From Pseudolabrys sp963742345 (GTDB lineage Bacteria; Pseudomonadota; Alphaproteobacteria; Rhizobiales; Xanthobacteraceae), in the NCBI GenBank assembly GCA_963742345.1, contig CAVULO010000006.1, forward strand, positions 1 to 64,000: a DNA stretch of 64,000 bases, in the 5' to 3' direction. The first letter of the stretch is position 1. Each line of letters opens with the position of its first letter. The position numbers were made by a program, and so were the translations under genes. Below, piece after piece: positions 8,949 through 19,677 of this stretch. Below the pieces are notes generated by a model. That model was not told where the DNA came from. It saw only the letters and a program-made list of their open reading frames with translations, and did not search any database.

Positions 8949-8977
8949 GATATACGAAATCGACCCTTTAGATGCAA
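8949..8977 (-). promoter_or_regulatory. Predicted sigma-70-type promoter of irr
   Basis: On the minus strand TTGCAT (8977-8972) and TATATC (8954-8949) are separated by exactly 17 bases, placing transcription start about 55 bases upstream of the irr ATG. I do not see a full ICE-type Irr operator around it, only a TTTAGA half-site-like string. Confidence 0.6.
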
Positions 8978-9135
8978 CCGCCTCGCAACGATGGGAAGGG
9001 CCGTATTGTAGCGGGTTTTATGCAATAATCCTGCTCTGCGCTCGCGGTCTCGCCATCTTTGCCCGCTAGCTTTGGTGTGTTACCAACTGAGCCATGGGAA
9101 TTCAGCCAAGCCCCATGAGTGGGGAAGCGACGTCA

Positions 9136-9669
9136 ATGGACACCCGGCGGCATAGCTTCGAATTCGAAGATTTGCTCGCTTGTGGCCGCGGCGAACTGTT
9201 CGGCACCGGCAATGCGCAGTTGCCGCTTCCGCCAATGCTGATGTTCGACCGCATTTCCGAAATCAGCGAACAAGGCGGCGCGCACGGCAAGGGCATGATC
9301 CGGGCAGAACTTGAAGTTAAACCGGACCTCTGGTTTTTCCTTTGCCACTTCAAGGGCGACCCGGTGATGCCGGGATGTCTCGGCCTTGATGCACTCTGGC
9401 AGTTGCTTGGTTTCTTCCTCGGGTGGCTGGGCGCGCCAGGCAAGGGCAGGGCCCTTGGTTTGGGTGAACTGAAGTTTTCTGGCCAGGTGCTGCCAACCGT
9501 AAAGAAAGTCATCTACGGCATCGATATTAAGCGTGTCATGCGGTCGAAGCTGGTGCTCGGCGTTGCCGACGGCTGGCTTTCGGCGGATGGCAATGTCATC
9601 TACCGCGCCAGCGACCTCAAGGTCGGTCTGTTCAAGCAGGACGAGGCGTTGCAGCCGAGCGGCGCTTGA
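9136..9669 (+). CDS. fabA: 3-hydroxydecanoyl-ACP dehydratase/isomerase FabA
   Basis: Bifunctional dehydratase/isomerase that makes trans-2-decenoyl-ACP and isomerises it to cis-3, the branch point to unsaturated fatty acids. The active-site pair is visible: His71 in CHFKGDPVMPG and Asp85 in GLDALWQ. The start chosen is ATG 9136, because GGGGAAG lies 8 bases upstream and the resulting 177 residues match the family. An in-frame ATG at 9094 has a poor ribosome site. It is first in a fabA-fabB-fabI series and divergent from irr, an arrangement seen in related genomes. Confidence 0.96.
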   Translation: MDTRRHSFEFEDLLACGRGELFGTGNAQLPLPPMLMFDRISEISEQGGAHGKGMIRAELEVKPDLWFFLCHFKGDPVMPGCLGLDALWQLLGFFLGWLGAPGKGRALGLGELKFSGQVLPTVKKVIYGIDIKRVMRSKLVLGVADGWLSADGNVIYRASDLKVGLFKQDEALQPSGA

Positions 9670-9762
9670 GCCCGACGGAGGGCCTTGCGGAATTGTCTCA
9701 GCCGGCCGATCTGTGGCCCAATCAGCAACAAACCACGGCGGGAATTTAAGGGTAATACCATT

Positions 9763-10980
9763 ATGCGACGTGTCGTCGTCACCGGAATGGGCATCGTCTC
9801 ATCCATCGGTAATAATTCGCAGGAAGTACTGGCGAGCTTGCGCGAGGCGAAGTCGGGCATCAGCCGCGCCGAGGAGTACGTCAAGCTCGGATTCCGCTGC
9901 CAGGTGCAAGGGGCGCCGACGCTCAATCCGGCCGATTCGGTCGACCGCCGCGCCATGCGGTTCCTTGGCGGCGGAGCTGCCTGGAACCACGTCGCCATGG
10001 AGCAGGCGATCCGCGATTCCGGCGTTGAGGAGAAGGATATTTCGAACGAACGTACCGGGATCATCATGGGTTCCGGTGGACCATCTGCGCGCGCCATCGT
10101 GGACGCTGCCGACACCACCCGGGAAAAGGGACCCAAGCGCGTCGGACCGTTCGCGGTGCCGAAGGCGATGTCGTCGACCGCTTCTGCGACGCTTGCGACC
10201 TGGTTCAAGATCAAGGGCGTGAACTATTCGATCTCCTCGGCCTGCGCCACGTCCAACCATTGTATCGGCAATGCTGCCGAGATCATCCAGTGGGGCAAGC
10301 AAGACATGATCTTCGCCGGTGGCTGCGAAGAGCTGGACTGGACGCTCTCGGTACTGTTCGACGCCATGGGCGCGATGTCGTCGAAGTATAACGCCACGCC
10401 GGAGAAAGCCTCGCGCGCCTATGACAGGGATCGCGACGGTTTTGTCATCGCCGGCGGCGCCGGCGTGCTGGTGCTGGAAGAGCTTGAACACGCCAAGGCG
10501 CGCGGCGCCAAGATCTATGCCGAGGTCGCCGGCTACGGCGCGACCTCCGACGGCTACGACATGGTGGCGCCGTCGGGCGAGGGTGCTCAGCGCTGCATGA
10601 AGATGGCGCTCGCGACCTGCAAGTCGCCGATCGACTACATCAATCCGCACGCGACCGCGACGCCGGTCGGCGATCTCAAGGAGATCGAAGCGATCCGCGA
10701 GGTATTTGGCTCTAAATGTCCGCCGATCTCGGCCACCAAGTCGCTCACCGGCCATTCGCTTGGCGCTGCCGGCGCGCAGGAGGCAATCTACTCGCTGCTG
10801 ATGATGCAGAGCGGCTTCATTTGCGAGAGCGCCAATATCGAGAATCTCGACCCCGCCTTTACCGACATGCCGATTGCGCGTGAGCGCAAGGACAATGTCG
10901 CGCTCGGCGCCGTATTGTCGAATTCGTTCGGCTTCGGCGGTACCAATGCGTCGGTTGTATTCAAGCGGCTGGATGCCTAA
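9763..10980 (+). CDS. fabB: 3-oxoacyl-ACP synthase I FabB
   Basis: Condensing enzyme that elongates cis-3-decenoyl-ACP in unsaturated fatty acid synthesis. The 405-residue product has the Cys-His-His triad: Cys161 (SSACATS), His296 (NPHATATPVGD) and His331 (LTGHSLG), with Lys326. The segment around His296 reads HATAT where the E. coli enzyme has HGTST, a mild variation. ATG 9763 is preceded by TTAAGGG, so the further upstream in-frame start at 9685 is unlikely. It lies 93 bases after fabA and continues to fabI. Confidence 0.96.
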   Translation: MRRVVVTGMGIVSSIGNNSQEVLASLREAKSGISRAEEYVKLGFRCQVQGAPTLNPADSVDRRAMRFLGGGAAWNHVAMEQAIRDSGVEEKDISNERTGIIMGSGGPSARAIVDAADTTREKGPKRVGPFAVPKAMSSTASATLATWFKIKGVNYSISSACATSNHCIGNAAEIIQWGKQDMIFAGGCEELDWTLSVLFDAMGAMSSKYNATPEKASRAYDRDRDGFVIAGGAGVLVLEELEHAKARGAKIYAEVAGYGATSDGYDMVAPSGEGAQRCMKMALATCKSPIDYINPHATATPVGDLKEIEAIREVFGSKCPPISATKSLTGHSLGAAGAQEAIYSLLMMQSGFICESANIENLDPAFTDMPIARERKDNVALGAVLSNSFGFGGTNASVVFKRLDA

Positions 10981-11061
10981 TCACTAGCGAGCAATGAAAA
11001 ACGGCCGTCACCTTCGAGACTTACTTTGCTCGAACTACAGGGTGATGGAACAGGAATTGTT

Positions 11062-11889
11062 ATGCCGGGGCTAATGGACGGGAAGCGCGGGCTGGTAATG
11101 GGAGTGGCTAACGACCACTCGATCGCCTGGGGTATTGCCAAAACGCTTGCGCACCATGGCGCAAAGCTCGCCTTTACCTATCAGGGCGACGCGCTTGCCA
11201 AGCGCGTGAAGCCGCTTGCCGAGCAGGCCGGTTCGTCTTTCGTGATGCCATGCGACGTCGAGGATATTGCCTCGGTTGACGCGGTGTTCGCGCAAGTCAG
11301 AAAGCAATGGGGCACGATGGATTTCCTCGTGCATGCAGTCGCGTTCTCCGACAAGAACGAGCTGAAGGGCCGCTACGCCAATTCCACGCGCGAGAACTTC
11401 ATCCGCACCATGGTGATCTCCTGCTACGCCTTTACCGAAGCCGCGCGGCGCGCGGCGGCGCTGATGCCGAACGGCGGCTCCATGGTGACACTGACCTATA
11501 ACGGCGGCCTGCGCGCGATGCCGAATTACAATGTGATGGGCGTGGCCAAGGCCGGCCTGGAGGCATCCGTGCGCTACCTGGCTGTCGATTTCGGGCCGAA
11601 GAAGATCCGCGTCAACGCCATCTCGGCCGGTCCGATCCGCACCCTGGCCGGCGCCGGCATCACCGACGCGCGCTATATGTTTGCCTTCCAGCAGAAATAT
11701 TCCCCGCTCGGCCGCGGCGTGACGCTGGAAGAACTGGGCGGCGCCGGACTTTATCTCTTGTCCGATCTTTCGAGCGGCGTCACCGGCGAAGTTCACTTCG
11801 TCGATTCCGGGTACAACGTCATTGCCATGCCACAGCCGGGCGCGCTGAAGGCCGCCGGCGGCGTGGTGGAAGCCAACAACGGCGAATAG
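11062..11889 (+). CDS. fabI: Enoyl-ACP reductase FabI (NADH)
   Basis: Short-chain-dehydrogenase-type enoyl-ACP reductase, the last reductive step of each fatty-acid elongation round and the triclosan target class. From the ATG at 11062 (AGGA 7 bases upstream) it has 275 residues. The catalytic residues Tyr146, Tyr156 and Lys163 fall at the numbering usual for FabI (TYNGG, then NYNVMGVAK). The N-terminal cofactor loop is GVANDHSIAWGIA. An in-frame TTG at 11026 would add 12 residues without family similarity. Last gene of the fabA-fabB-fabI cluster. Confidence 0.95.
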   Translation: MPGLMDGKRGLVMGVANDHSIAWGIAKTLAHHGAKLAFTYQGDALAKRVKPLAEQAGSSFVMPCDVEDIASVDAVFAQVRKQWGTMDFLVHAVAFSDKNELKGRYANSTRENFIRTMVISCYAFTEAARRAAALMPNGGSMVTLTYNGGLRAMPNYNVMGVAKAGLEASVRYLAVDFGPKKIRVNAISAGPIRTLAGAGITDARYMFAFQQKYSPLGRGVTLEELGGAGLYLLSDLSSGVTGEVHFVDSGYNVIAMPQPGALKAAGGVVEANNGE

Positions 11890-12021
11890 CACCAAATAAA
11901 TCTGGGACCTTGTGTTTGCGTCAGCCTGCCGTCAGTTGCTCTTGCCGGCCGGTTGTTGAAGCATGGATACGAGGGATTCGATTTTGGCCAGACCTACTGT
12001 CCCCAAGGGAGATTTCGAGCG

Positions 12022-12714
12022 ATGCAACGGGAATTGACAGCCGAGTTCGTCGGCACATTTTCACTCGTCAGCGCCGTATGCGGCTCGGCGTTATTTTCCG
12101 CGACGATGGCGGGGTTGGTCGCTATCGCCTTCGCGGTCGGCTTGTCGGTTATGGCGATGGCTTTCGCCGTCGGTCACATCTCAGGCGCGCACTTCAATCC
12201 GGCGGTGACCTGCGGCCTGGTGGCTGCCGGCCGTTTTCCGGCCGCGCGGGCACCGATGTACATCGTCGTGCAGGTGCTTGGCGGCGCGGCAGCCGCCGGC
12301 GTCTTCTATCTTGTGCTCAGTGGCGCGCCACCCGCCAACTGGAACACGTTCGCCAAGATTTCCAATCTGTACGGCGGTGGCGGGTTTACGATGGGCGCGG
12401 TCTTCCTGACCGAAACGGTGATCACCGCCCTGTTCCTGGTGGTGATCGTTGGCGCGACCTCAAAACGTGCGCCCGCGGGATTTGCGCCGATCGCAATCGG
12501 GCTGGCTTTGACGATGTTTCACCTGGTCGCCATACCGATATCGAACGCCTCGCTAAATCCCGCGCGCTCGACCGCGACTGCAATCTTCGGCGGACCTCAT
12601 GCGGTCGATACGCTGTGGCTGTTCTGGGTCGCGCCGATCTTCGGCGGTGTCATCGGCGGCATCGGTTGCCGCTGGCTGCAGGACGAAATGCCCAAAAAGA
12701 AAGGGCGGCGCTAG
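12022..12714 (+). CDS. Aquaporin (AqpZ-like)
   Basis: Major intrinsic protein forming a water channel in the inner membrane. The 230 residues contain six predicted membrane helices and both half-helix signatures, NPA at 59-61 (HFNPAVT) and NPA at 179-181 (SLNPARS). The sequence has the short loops of AqpZ-type water channels rather than GlpF glycerol channels, and no glycerol genes are nearby. ATG 12022 follows AAGGGAG. The stop codon lies in the loop of the terminator at 12700-12737. Convergent with pnp. Confidence 0.93.
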   Translation: MQRELTAEFVGTFSLVSAVCGSALFSATMAGLVAIAFAVGLSVMAMAFAVGHISGAHFNPAVTCGLVAAGRFPAARAPMYIVVQVLGGAAAAGVFYLVLSGAPPANWNTFAKISNLYGGGGFTMGAVFLTETVITALFLVVIVGATSKRAPAGFAPIAIGLALTMFHLVAIPISNASLNPARSTATAIFGGPHAVDTLWLFWVAPIFGGVIGGIGCRWLQDEMPKKKGRR

Positions 12715-12737
12715 GCCGCCCCTTTCAACTCTTTTTT
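12700..12737. terminator. Bidirectional intrinsic terminator between aquaporin and pnp
   Basis: Stem GGGCGGC (12703-12709) with GCCGCCC (12715-12721) and a GCTAG loop that contains the aquaporin stop. A T-rich run (CTTTTTT) follows on the plus strand. TTTCTTTTT follows on the minus strand, so it can serve both convergent genes. Confidence 0.75.
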
Positions 12738-12747
12738 GGACTGATCG

Positions 12748-14900
12748 TTACTCGGCGCCGCCGGCGGCCTGCTGGCGATCACCGCCCTGCTTAGCTTCGA
12801 GGTCTTCTCCGGTGGTCTGATCGACCGCCTTCATGGAGAGGCGAACCTTGCCGCGCTCGTCCATCCCGAGCAACTTGACCTTCACCACGTCGCCTTCCTT
12901 GACGACATCGTTGACCTTGTTGACACGGTGTGCGGCGAGCTGGCTGATGTGCACGAGGCCGTCCTTGGCGCCGAAGAAGTTCACGAAGGCGCCGAAGTCC
13001 ATGACCTTGACCACCTTGCCCTCGTAGATCTTGCCGGGCTCTGGATCGGACGCGATCGACTTGATCCAGTTGATCGCCGCCTTGATCGATTCGCCATCGG
13101 CGGACGCGACTTTTACCGAGCCGTCGTCTTCGATGTTGATCTTGGCGCCGGTCTTTTCGACGATTTCGCGGATCACCTTGCCGCCAGTGCCGATCACTTC
13201 GCGAATCTTGTCGGTCGGAATCTTGAACATCTCGATGCGCGGGGCATGTTCGCCCAATTCCGCGCGCGCGGCGGTGAGCGCTTTAGACATCTCGCCGAGG
13301 ATATGTAAGCGGCCATCCTTCGCCTGGGCGAGTGCGACCTTCATGATCTCTTCGGTGATGCCGGCGATTTTGATGTCCATCTGCAGGGAGGTGACGCCGT
13401 TTTCGGTGCCCGCCACCTTGAAGTCCATGTCGCCGAGATGGTCCTCATCGCCGAGGATGTCGGAGAGCACGGCATAGCGCTTATCCTCCAGAATAAGGCC
13501 CATGGCGATGCCGGCGGTCGGCCGCTTGAGCGGAACGCCCGCATCCATCAGTGCCAGGGACGAGCCGCAGACGGTGGCCATCGAGGAGGAACCGTTCGAC
13601 TCCGTGATCTCGGAGACGAGACGGATCGTGTAGGGAAACTCCACCGGCGTTGGCAGCATCGGATGGATCGCCCGCCAGGCAAGCTTGCCGTGGCCGATCT
13701 CGCGGCGGCCGGGCGCACCCATGCGGCCCGTTTCGCCCACCGAATAAGGCGGGAAGTTGTAGTGCAGCAGGAACGTTTCCTTATATGTCCCCTGCAGCGC
13801 ATCGATGAACTGCTCGTCTTCGGAGGTGCCGAGGGTCGCAACGACCAAAGCCTGCGTCTCGCCGCGTGTGAACAGCGCGGAGCCGTGCGTGCGCGGGAGC
13901 ACGCCCACTTCCGCCACGATTGGGCGTACGGTCTTGAGATCGCGGCCATCAATGCGTTTGTTGGTGTCGAGGATGTTCCAGCGAACGATCTTGGCTTCGA
14001 GTTCCTTGAACACGCCGGCGACCGCAAGCTTGTCATGTTTCGGTTCCGCGCCTTCCGGAAAGAAGTGCGCCATCACCTTTTCCTTCACGGCGGCGACGGC
14101 GTCCTGGCGATCCTGCTTGCGCACGATCGAATAGGCCGCGCGCAGATCCTTCTCGGCGAGACCGAGGATTTCCTTTTCCAGCGCCTTGTTGTCGGGAACC
14201 GCGAGATCGCGCGGCTCCTTCGCTGCTTTTTCGGCGAGCTTGATGATGGCCTCGATGACCGGCTGGAAGTGCCGGTGGCCGAACATCACCGCGCCGAGCA
14301 TGATGTCCTCGGACAGCTCTTTCGCTTCCGACTCCACCATCATCACCGCGTCTTGCGTGCCGGCGATGACAAGGTCGAGCTGACTTTCCTTCATCTCGTC
14401 GAGCGTCGGATTGAGCACGTACTCGTTATTGACGAATCCGACGCGCGCGCCTGCGATCGGGCCCATGAACGGAGCACCGGAAATCGTCAGCGCAGCCGAA
14501 GCGGCGACCATCGCGACGATGTCGGGATCGTTTTCCTGTCGTGCGAGAGCACGGTAACGGTTACCTGCGTGTCGCAGCGCCAGCCGTCGGCAAACAGCGG
14601 GCGGATCGGGCGATCGATCAGACGCGATGTCAGCGTGTCTTTTTCGGTCGGGCCACGTTCGCGTTTGAAATAGCCGCCTGGAATGCGGCCGGCCGCATAA
14701 TATTTTTCAGTGTAGTTGACGGTGAGCGGAAGGAAATCGATTCCTTCTTTCGGCTGTTTCGCCGCCACGACGGCGGCAAGCACGGTCGTCTCTCCGTAGG
14801 TCGCGAGCACGGCTCCGTCTGCCTGCCGTGCTACCTTGCCTGTCTCGAGGGTTAGCTTGCGCCCACCCCAATCGAGTTCAACTCGATGCATATCGAACAT
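12748..14900 (-). CDS. pnp: Polyribonucleotide nucleotidyltransferase (PNPase), frameshifted
   Basis: Phosphorolytic 3'-to-5' exoribonuclease of the RNA degradosome. The N-terminal piece (MFDMHRVELDWGGRKL to VTVLSHD) and the large remainder (VAASAALTISGAPF onward) lie in two frames. They join at about 14535-14541 if one base is restored. Two RNase PH-like domains are visible (ETLLATGE-type core: LVVATLGTSEDEQF). They are followed by a KH domain near DKIREVIGTGGKVIREI and a C-terminal S1 domain (GKIYEGKVVKVMDFGAFVNF). The total of about 718 residues is normal. It follows rpsO at 268 bases, the classic rpsO-pnp order. Confidence 0.92.
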
Positions 14901-15167
14901 TTTGTTTTTCTCTCATGGTTTACGGCGCGCCTCGAAAGCCATGAGCAAGACGGCGAGAAGCTGTCGCGCGTCGCCGCGATGCGGGAAGCAACAGCGTCTG
15001 GCGATCCTGCCATGGCGTTTCGAGCCTTGCCTTGTCGCAAGAGGCGATCCTTATCGGCTCTTGCCAAATTGCCGGCCGCGCCTATCGCCACCGGCTCAAT
15101 CGAGCGAACGCGTTCTCGCGTCGCTCTACGAAACGCGCCGGGCTCGAACGGCCCCGCGCGGAATAAA

Positions 15168-15437
15168 TCATCGGCGAATGCCAAGCTTCTCGATCAAATT
15201 CTTGTAGCTCGCTTCGTTCGTGCGACGCAGATAGTCGAGTAGCTGACGACGCTGGCCCACCATCTTGAGCAATCCACGACGAGAGTGGTTGTCCTTGACG
15301 TGGGACTTGAAATGATCGGTGAGATTGTTGATGCGCTCGGACAGGATCGCCACTTGCACTTCGGGCGAACCGGTATCTCCGGGCTTCTTGGCATACGTCT
15401 TTATTACTTCGGCCTTGCGGCCGGCGGTCACCGACAT
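15168..15437 (-). CDS. rpsO: 30S ribosomal protein S15
   Basis: 89-residue S15, a primary 16S rRNA-binding protein of the small subunit platform. The typical segments are all present: DTGSPEVQVAILSERI near 22-37, then HFKSHVKDNHSRRGLL and RRQLLDYLRR. Full normal length with an intact frame. A Shine-Dalgarno AGGA lies just upstream of the ATG. It sits between truB (4 bases upstream) and pnp and is probably both co-transcribed with and separately regulated from them. Confidence 0.97.
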   Translation of the reverse strand: MSVTAGRKAEVIKTYAKKPGDTGSPEVQVAILSERINNLTDHFKSHVKDNHSRRGLLKMVGQRRQLLDYLRRTNEASYKNLIEKLGIRR

Positions 15438-15440
15438 CGG

Positions 15441-16514
15441 TCATCCTTTCTTACGCTCGGCTCTGCCCATCAGGCCGGCGAGGTTGAACACGCGCTTGGG
15501 GACGATTTCGCCACTATCCAGTTCGGCCAGGGCCAAAAGTTGGCCCGATACCGTGACGTAGATTGTGCCGCGGAAATTGGGTGCGTCCCGTCCGCGCAAC
15601 AAAACGGCTTGGCCTCGCTGAAGCCTTGCCGCATCTGCCCGACTGACGGCCAGCGCCGGGATGTCGTCCAGCGCGGTCTCGACGGGCATTAGAGCGTCGG
15701 CGAGGCTTGCCTCACCGACGCGGCTCTATGGCATAGAGCCTCTAGTTGTTCCAGCAAAATCATGGTTTCTTCGCTGAATGGCCCGACCGAGGCCCGCCGC
15801 AGGGCACTAACATGACCAAAACAGCCCAAAGTGCGGCCGAGATCGCGCGCGAGCGAGCGCACGTAGGTACCTTTGCCACATTCGGCTTCCAGCACCGCGT
15901 GGTCGGCGTCCGGGAACGTTAACAGCTCGAGGCGGCCGATCTCGACCGGCCGGGCGGCCAGTTCCACCGTTTCGCCTTCGCGCGCAAGGTCATAGGCCCG
16001 TTCGCCCTCGATCTTGATCGCCGAATAGCGCGGCGGCACTTGCTGGATGAGCCCGGTAAAGGCCGGCAGCGCAGCGCAGATTGCGTCGGCCGTCGGCCGC
16101 GCTCGCTGGTCTCGACGACACGCCCTTCGGCGTCGTCGGTATCGCGTTCTTCGCCCCAGCGGACCGTGAAGCGATAGAGTTTGCGACCATCCATCACGAA
16201 AGGAACCGTCTTGGTGGCTTCGCCAAGTGCGATCGGCAGCGCGCCGGAGGCCAGTGGATCGAGCGTGCCGGCGTGGCCCGCGCGTCTTCGCGGTGAACAG
16301 GCGCTTCACCACGCTGACGGCGTGCGTTGATGTCATACCGACCGGCTTGTCGAGCACGACCCAACCGTGCACGTCACGCTTGTCGCGCTTTTTCTGCTGT
16401 GCGCGGCTTCGCTGCGGGCCCATCCTGCGAAGGACGCGAAGCGCCCGCAGACGCCGGCTTCGGCGGCGCCTCGGCATAACGTCGATCGAGGTCTTTCAAA
16501 TCGTCTTCGTTCAC
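15441..16514 (-). CDS. truB: tRNA pseudouridine-55 synthase TruB, multiply frameshifted
   Basis: Makes pseudouridine 55 in the T-loop of tRNAs. The recognisable parts are KRDVHGWVVLDKPVGMTS, then HAGTLDPLASGALPIALGEATK with the catalytic Asp, then MDGRKLYRFTVRWGEE, AECGKGTYVRSLARD and the C-terminal PVETALDDIPAL segment. They are split over three frames. Shifts fall at about 16390, 16285, 16105 and 15712. The likely start is the GTG at 16514, which overlaps the rbfA stop as GTGA; ATG 16477 opens only a shadow N-terminus. The rbfA-truB-rpsO order is conserved. Confidence 0.88.
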
Positions 16515-16927
16515 TCGCTGTCCTCGTCGTGATCCAGATCGCGCTTCACTTCCGGCGAGCGCAGAAGCTTGTCGATGCGCTCAGCTTCGGCGAATCGCTC
16601 ATCGACGCGGAAACGGATGTCGGGCGCGAATTTCAGATTGATGCGGTGAGCGATCTCGGTCCGCAGGAATTTCTTATGTCGCTCTAACGCAGCGACCACT
16701 TCTTCGGCGTCGCGGCCGCCGAGCGGCATCACGTAGATCGTGGCGAGCCGCAGGTCGGCGCTCATGCGCACTTCAGGTACGGTAATGAGGTGGCCTTCGA
16801 TGACCGGGTCATGCACGTCGCCGCGTGTGAGCATCTCGGCCATCGCATGGCGCACCAGTTCGCCGACGCGCAGCTGACGTTGCGAGCCCCGGGGTTGGTC
16901 GCGATGATGTTGCCTATGCCGTGCCAT
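16511..16927 (-). CDS. rbfA: Ribosome-binding factor A
   Basis: Cold-shock-type 30S maturation factor that binds helix 1 of 16S rRNA. The 138 residues are intact and show the KH-like core: QLRVGELVRHAMAEML, then VPEVRMSADLRLATIYVMPLGG, then FLRTEIAHRINLKFAPDIRFR and DERFAEAERIDKLL. It lies between infB and truB and overlaps the truB start by one base pattern (GTGA). Confidence 0.95.
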   Translation of the reverse strand: MARHRQHHRDQPRGSQRQLRVGELVRHAMAEMLTRGDVHDPVIEGHLITVPEVRMSADLRLATIYVMPLGGRDAEEVVAALERHKKFLRTEIAHRINLKFAPDIRFRVDERFAEAERIDKLLRSPEVKRDLDHDEDSE

Positions 16928-17076
16928 GTACTTCGAGCCTTCAATTCGTCATGGCCGCGATCGTCCCGAACGATCCAGTCGTCGCTTCCTTGCGGGCTAC
17001 GTGGATGCCCCGCCAGGCGCGAGGCGTGACGGTGGTGTTATGGTGAGGCGTTCTAGCGCAGGCCTGAGACTTGGAC

Positions 17077-19663
17077 TCACAGACTGCGTTGAATCTGCTC
17101 CACCCGGTAACATTCGATCACGTCGCCTTGCCGCATGTCCTGGTAATTTTCAAAGGCCATGCCGCATTCCATGCCGGCGCCCACTTCGCGCACGTCATCC
17201 TTGAAACGTTTGAGTTGCGATAGTTTCCCTTCGTGGATCACGACGTTGTCGCGGATCAGCCGCACGTTGGCGCCGCGCTCGACGGTGCCGTCGGTGACCT
17301 TGCAGCCCGCGATCTTGCCGACCTTGGAGACTATTGAAGATCTCGAGGATCTGCGCATTGCCGAGCATGGTCTCGCGCAGCGTCGGGCGGCAGCAGGCCG
17401 GACATCGCCTTTCTTAACGTCATCCACGAGGTCGTAGATGATGTTGTAGTAGCGAATCTCGATGCCGGCACGTTCGGCCGCTTCGCGCGCTTCCTTGTTG
17501 GCGCGCACGTTGAAGGCGATGATCGGAACGCCCGACGCTTCGGCGAGGGTCACGTCGGATTCCGAAATACCGCCGACGCCGGCGTGCAGCACGCGTGCGG
17601 CAACTTCATCGGTGCCGAGTTTGTCGAGCGCGCCAATGATGGCTTCCAGCGAGCCTTGCACGTCGGCCTTGATCACCAGCGGGAATTCCTTGCGGCCAGA
17701 CGTCTTGGCTTGCGCCATCATCTGCTCGAGCGAGCCGCGCATGCCGGTGGCGCGCGCAGCGGTCTTCTCGCGCTTTTGCCGCGCGCGGTAATCGGTGACT
17801 TCGCGGGCGCGCGCTTCGTTGTCGACCACGGCCAGGCGGTCGCCTGCGTCCGGCGTGCCGGAGAAACCGAGCACCTCGACGGGCGTTGACGGTCCGGCCG
17901 TATCGATCGGCGCGCCGGTGTCGGACACCAGCGCGCGCACGCGACCCCATTCGGCGCCGGCCACCACGAGATCGCCGACGCGCAGAGTGCCGCGCTGGAT
18001 CAGCACGGTTGCCACCGGTCCGCGGCCGCGGTCGAGTTTGGCCTCGATCACGGTGCCTTCGGCCGGACGATTTGGATTGGCCTTCAGGTCGAGGATTTCC
18101 GCCTGCAAGCCGAGCATTTCGAGCAGCTTGTCGATGTTCGTCTTCTTGGTGGCGGATACTTCCACGTCCACCACTTCGCCGCCCATGGATTCAACCTGGA
18201 TCTCGTGCTGCAGCAGATCGGTGCGCACGCGGTCCGGTTTGGCGTCGGCTTTGTCGATCTTGTTGATGGCGACGATGATCGGCACCTTCGCCGCCTTGGC
18301 GTGATGGATGGCCTCAATCGTCTGCGGCATCACACCGTCATCGGCAGCGACCACCAGCACGACGATGTCGGTGACCTTGGCGCCGCGGGCACGCATCGCA
18401 GTGAAGGCAGCGTGGCCGGGCGTGTCGATGAACGTAATCTTGGCGCCTGACGGCGCCGTGACCTGATAGGCGCCGATATGTTGGGTGATGCCGCCAGCTT
18501 CGCCGGCCGCTACGTCGATCGATCGAATAGCGTCGAGCAGCGAAGTCTTGCCGTGGTCGACATGGCCCATAACGGTGACGACAGGCGCGCGGGGCTTCGA
18601 CCTGCGCCGGATCGTCGGCTACGTCGAACAGACCTTCTTCCACGTCGGCTTCCGCCACCCGGCGCACGCTGTGGCCCATTTCTTCGGCGATGAAGTTGGG
18701 CAGTATCGGCGTCGATCACGTCGTTGATCGTGACCATCTGGCCTTGCTTCATGAGCAGACGGATCACGTCGACCGCGCGTTCCGACATGCGGTTGGCGAG
18801 ATCCTGAATGGTGATCGCTTCCGGAATCGTCACCTCGCGGACCAGCTTTTCCTTCGGTTCGTTGGAGGCAACACCCTTGAGCCGCTGGGTGCGGCGTCGG
18901 AACGAAGCGACTGAGCGTTCACGGACTTCATCGGCGCGCAGCGCAGTGACTAAGCGTAAGACGGCCGCGTTGTTTTTCACCGCCGCGCGCGGAGCAGGGC
19001 GAGGTGCGGCGGGCGCGCGCGCAGCGCCGGGTCGGCGGCTACGCGGGGCTTCTTCATCGTCGGCCTCGAGCGCGAGGCGGGCTCCCGGCCCGGTCCGCGC
19101 AGTTTCTTCGACGCCGAAACGTTTCTTGGCGACTTCGCCGGCCTTGCGTTTGGTTTCTTCGTCGTGCTTGCGGCGATCTTCTTCCTCGCGTTTGCGCGCG
19201 TCAGCAGCTTCGCGCTCGCTGCGATCCACCGACTCGCGGCTGGCACGGCGGCGCGCTTCTTCTTCGGCGATCTTGCGCTCTTCGGCCTCGCGCACGCGCG
19301 AATCGGCGAGTGCATGCGCGCGCGCGCTGCGCTCCTCTTCGGTCAACGTGCGCAGCACGACACCCGACGGCTTCGGCTTTGGGCTTCAGCTTGCGCCAGG
19401 CCTGCGCACTGCGGCAGCCGGCGTTGCGACCTTCGCCTTACTCGCGGGGGCCTTCTTCGTCTCGACCGGCAGGCGCGGGTTCGGCCTTGGCTTCGCCCGG
19501 CCACCACCGACACGCGGCGTTTTACCTTTTCGACGACGACCTGCTTGCTGCGGCCATGGCTGAAGCTCTGGCGCACCACACCTGTTTCGGTGCGCGGCTT
19601 GAGCGTCAGCGTCTTGCCAGAGACGCTGAGTTTCTTTTCGCCAGGGTTCTTCGTTTCGCTCAT
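17077..19663 (-). CDS. infB: Translation initiation factor IF-2, multiply frameshifted
   Basis: GTPase that positions fMet-tRNA on the 30S subunit. The start MSETKNPGEKKLSVSGKT at 19663 follows GGA and is 15 bases from the preceding stop. A charged, Ala/Arg/Glu-rich N-terminal region leads to the IF2 N domain (EVTIPEAITIQDLANRM). The G domain carries GHVDHGKTS, DTPGH and NKID. The C-terminal domains end CYRVEQIQRSL. The frame breaks at about 19520, 19380, 18705, 18585, 17405 and 17338; the last two compensate each other. All pieces are in order, so I count one gene of about 860 residues. Confidence 0.92.
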
Positions 19664-19677
19664 TCCGTACTGTGTCC

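Noticed and set aside
8930..9000. Iron control element (ICE) in the irr promoter
   Set aside because: Only a TTTAGA half-like string is visible; the palindromic partner is missing.
13438..14673. Long plus-strand ORF (411 codons) opposite pnp
   Set aside because: It is a shadow of the pnp coding strand; its translation has no family features, and the minus-strand frame carries clear PNPase domains.
14852..15184. 110-codon minus-strand ORF between rpsO and pnp
   Set aside because: It runs into pnp in another frame and has no family similarity or supporting start. Probably leader sequence of pnp.
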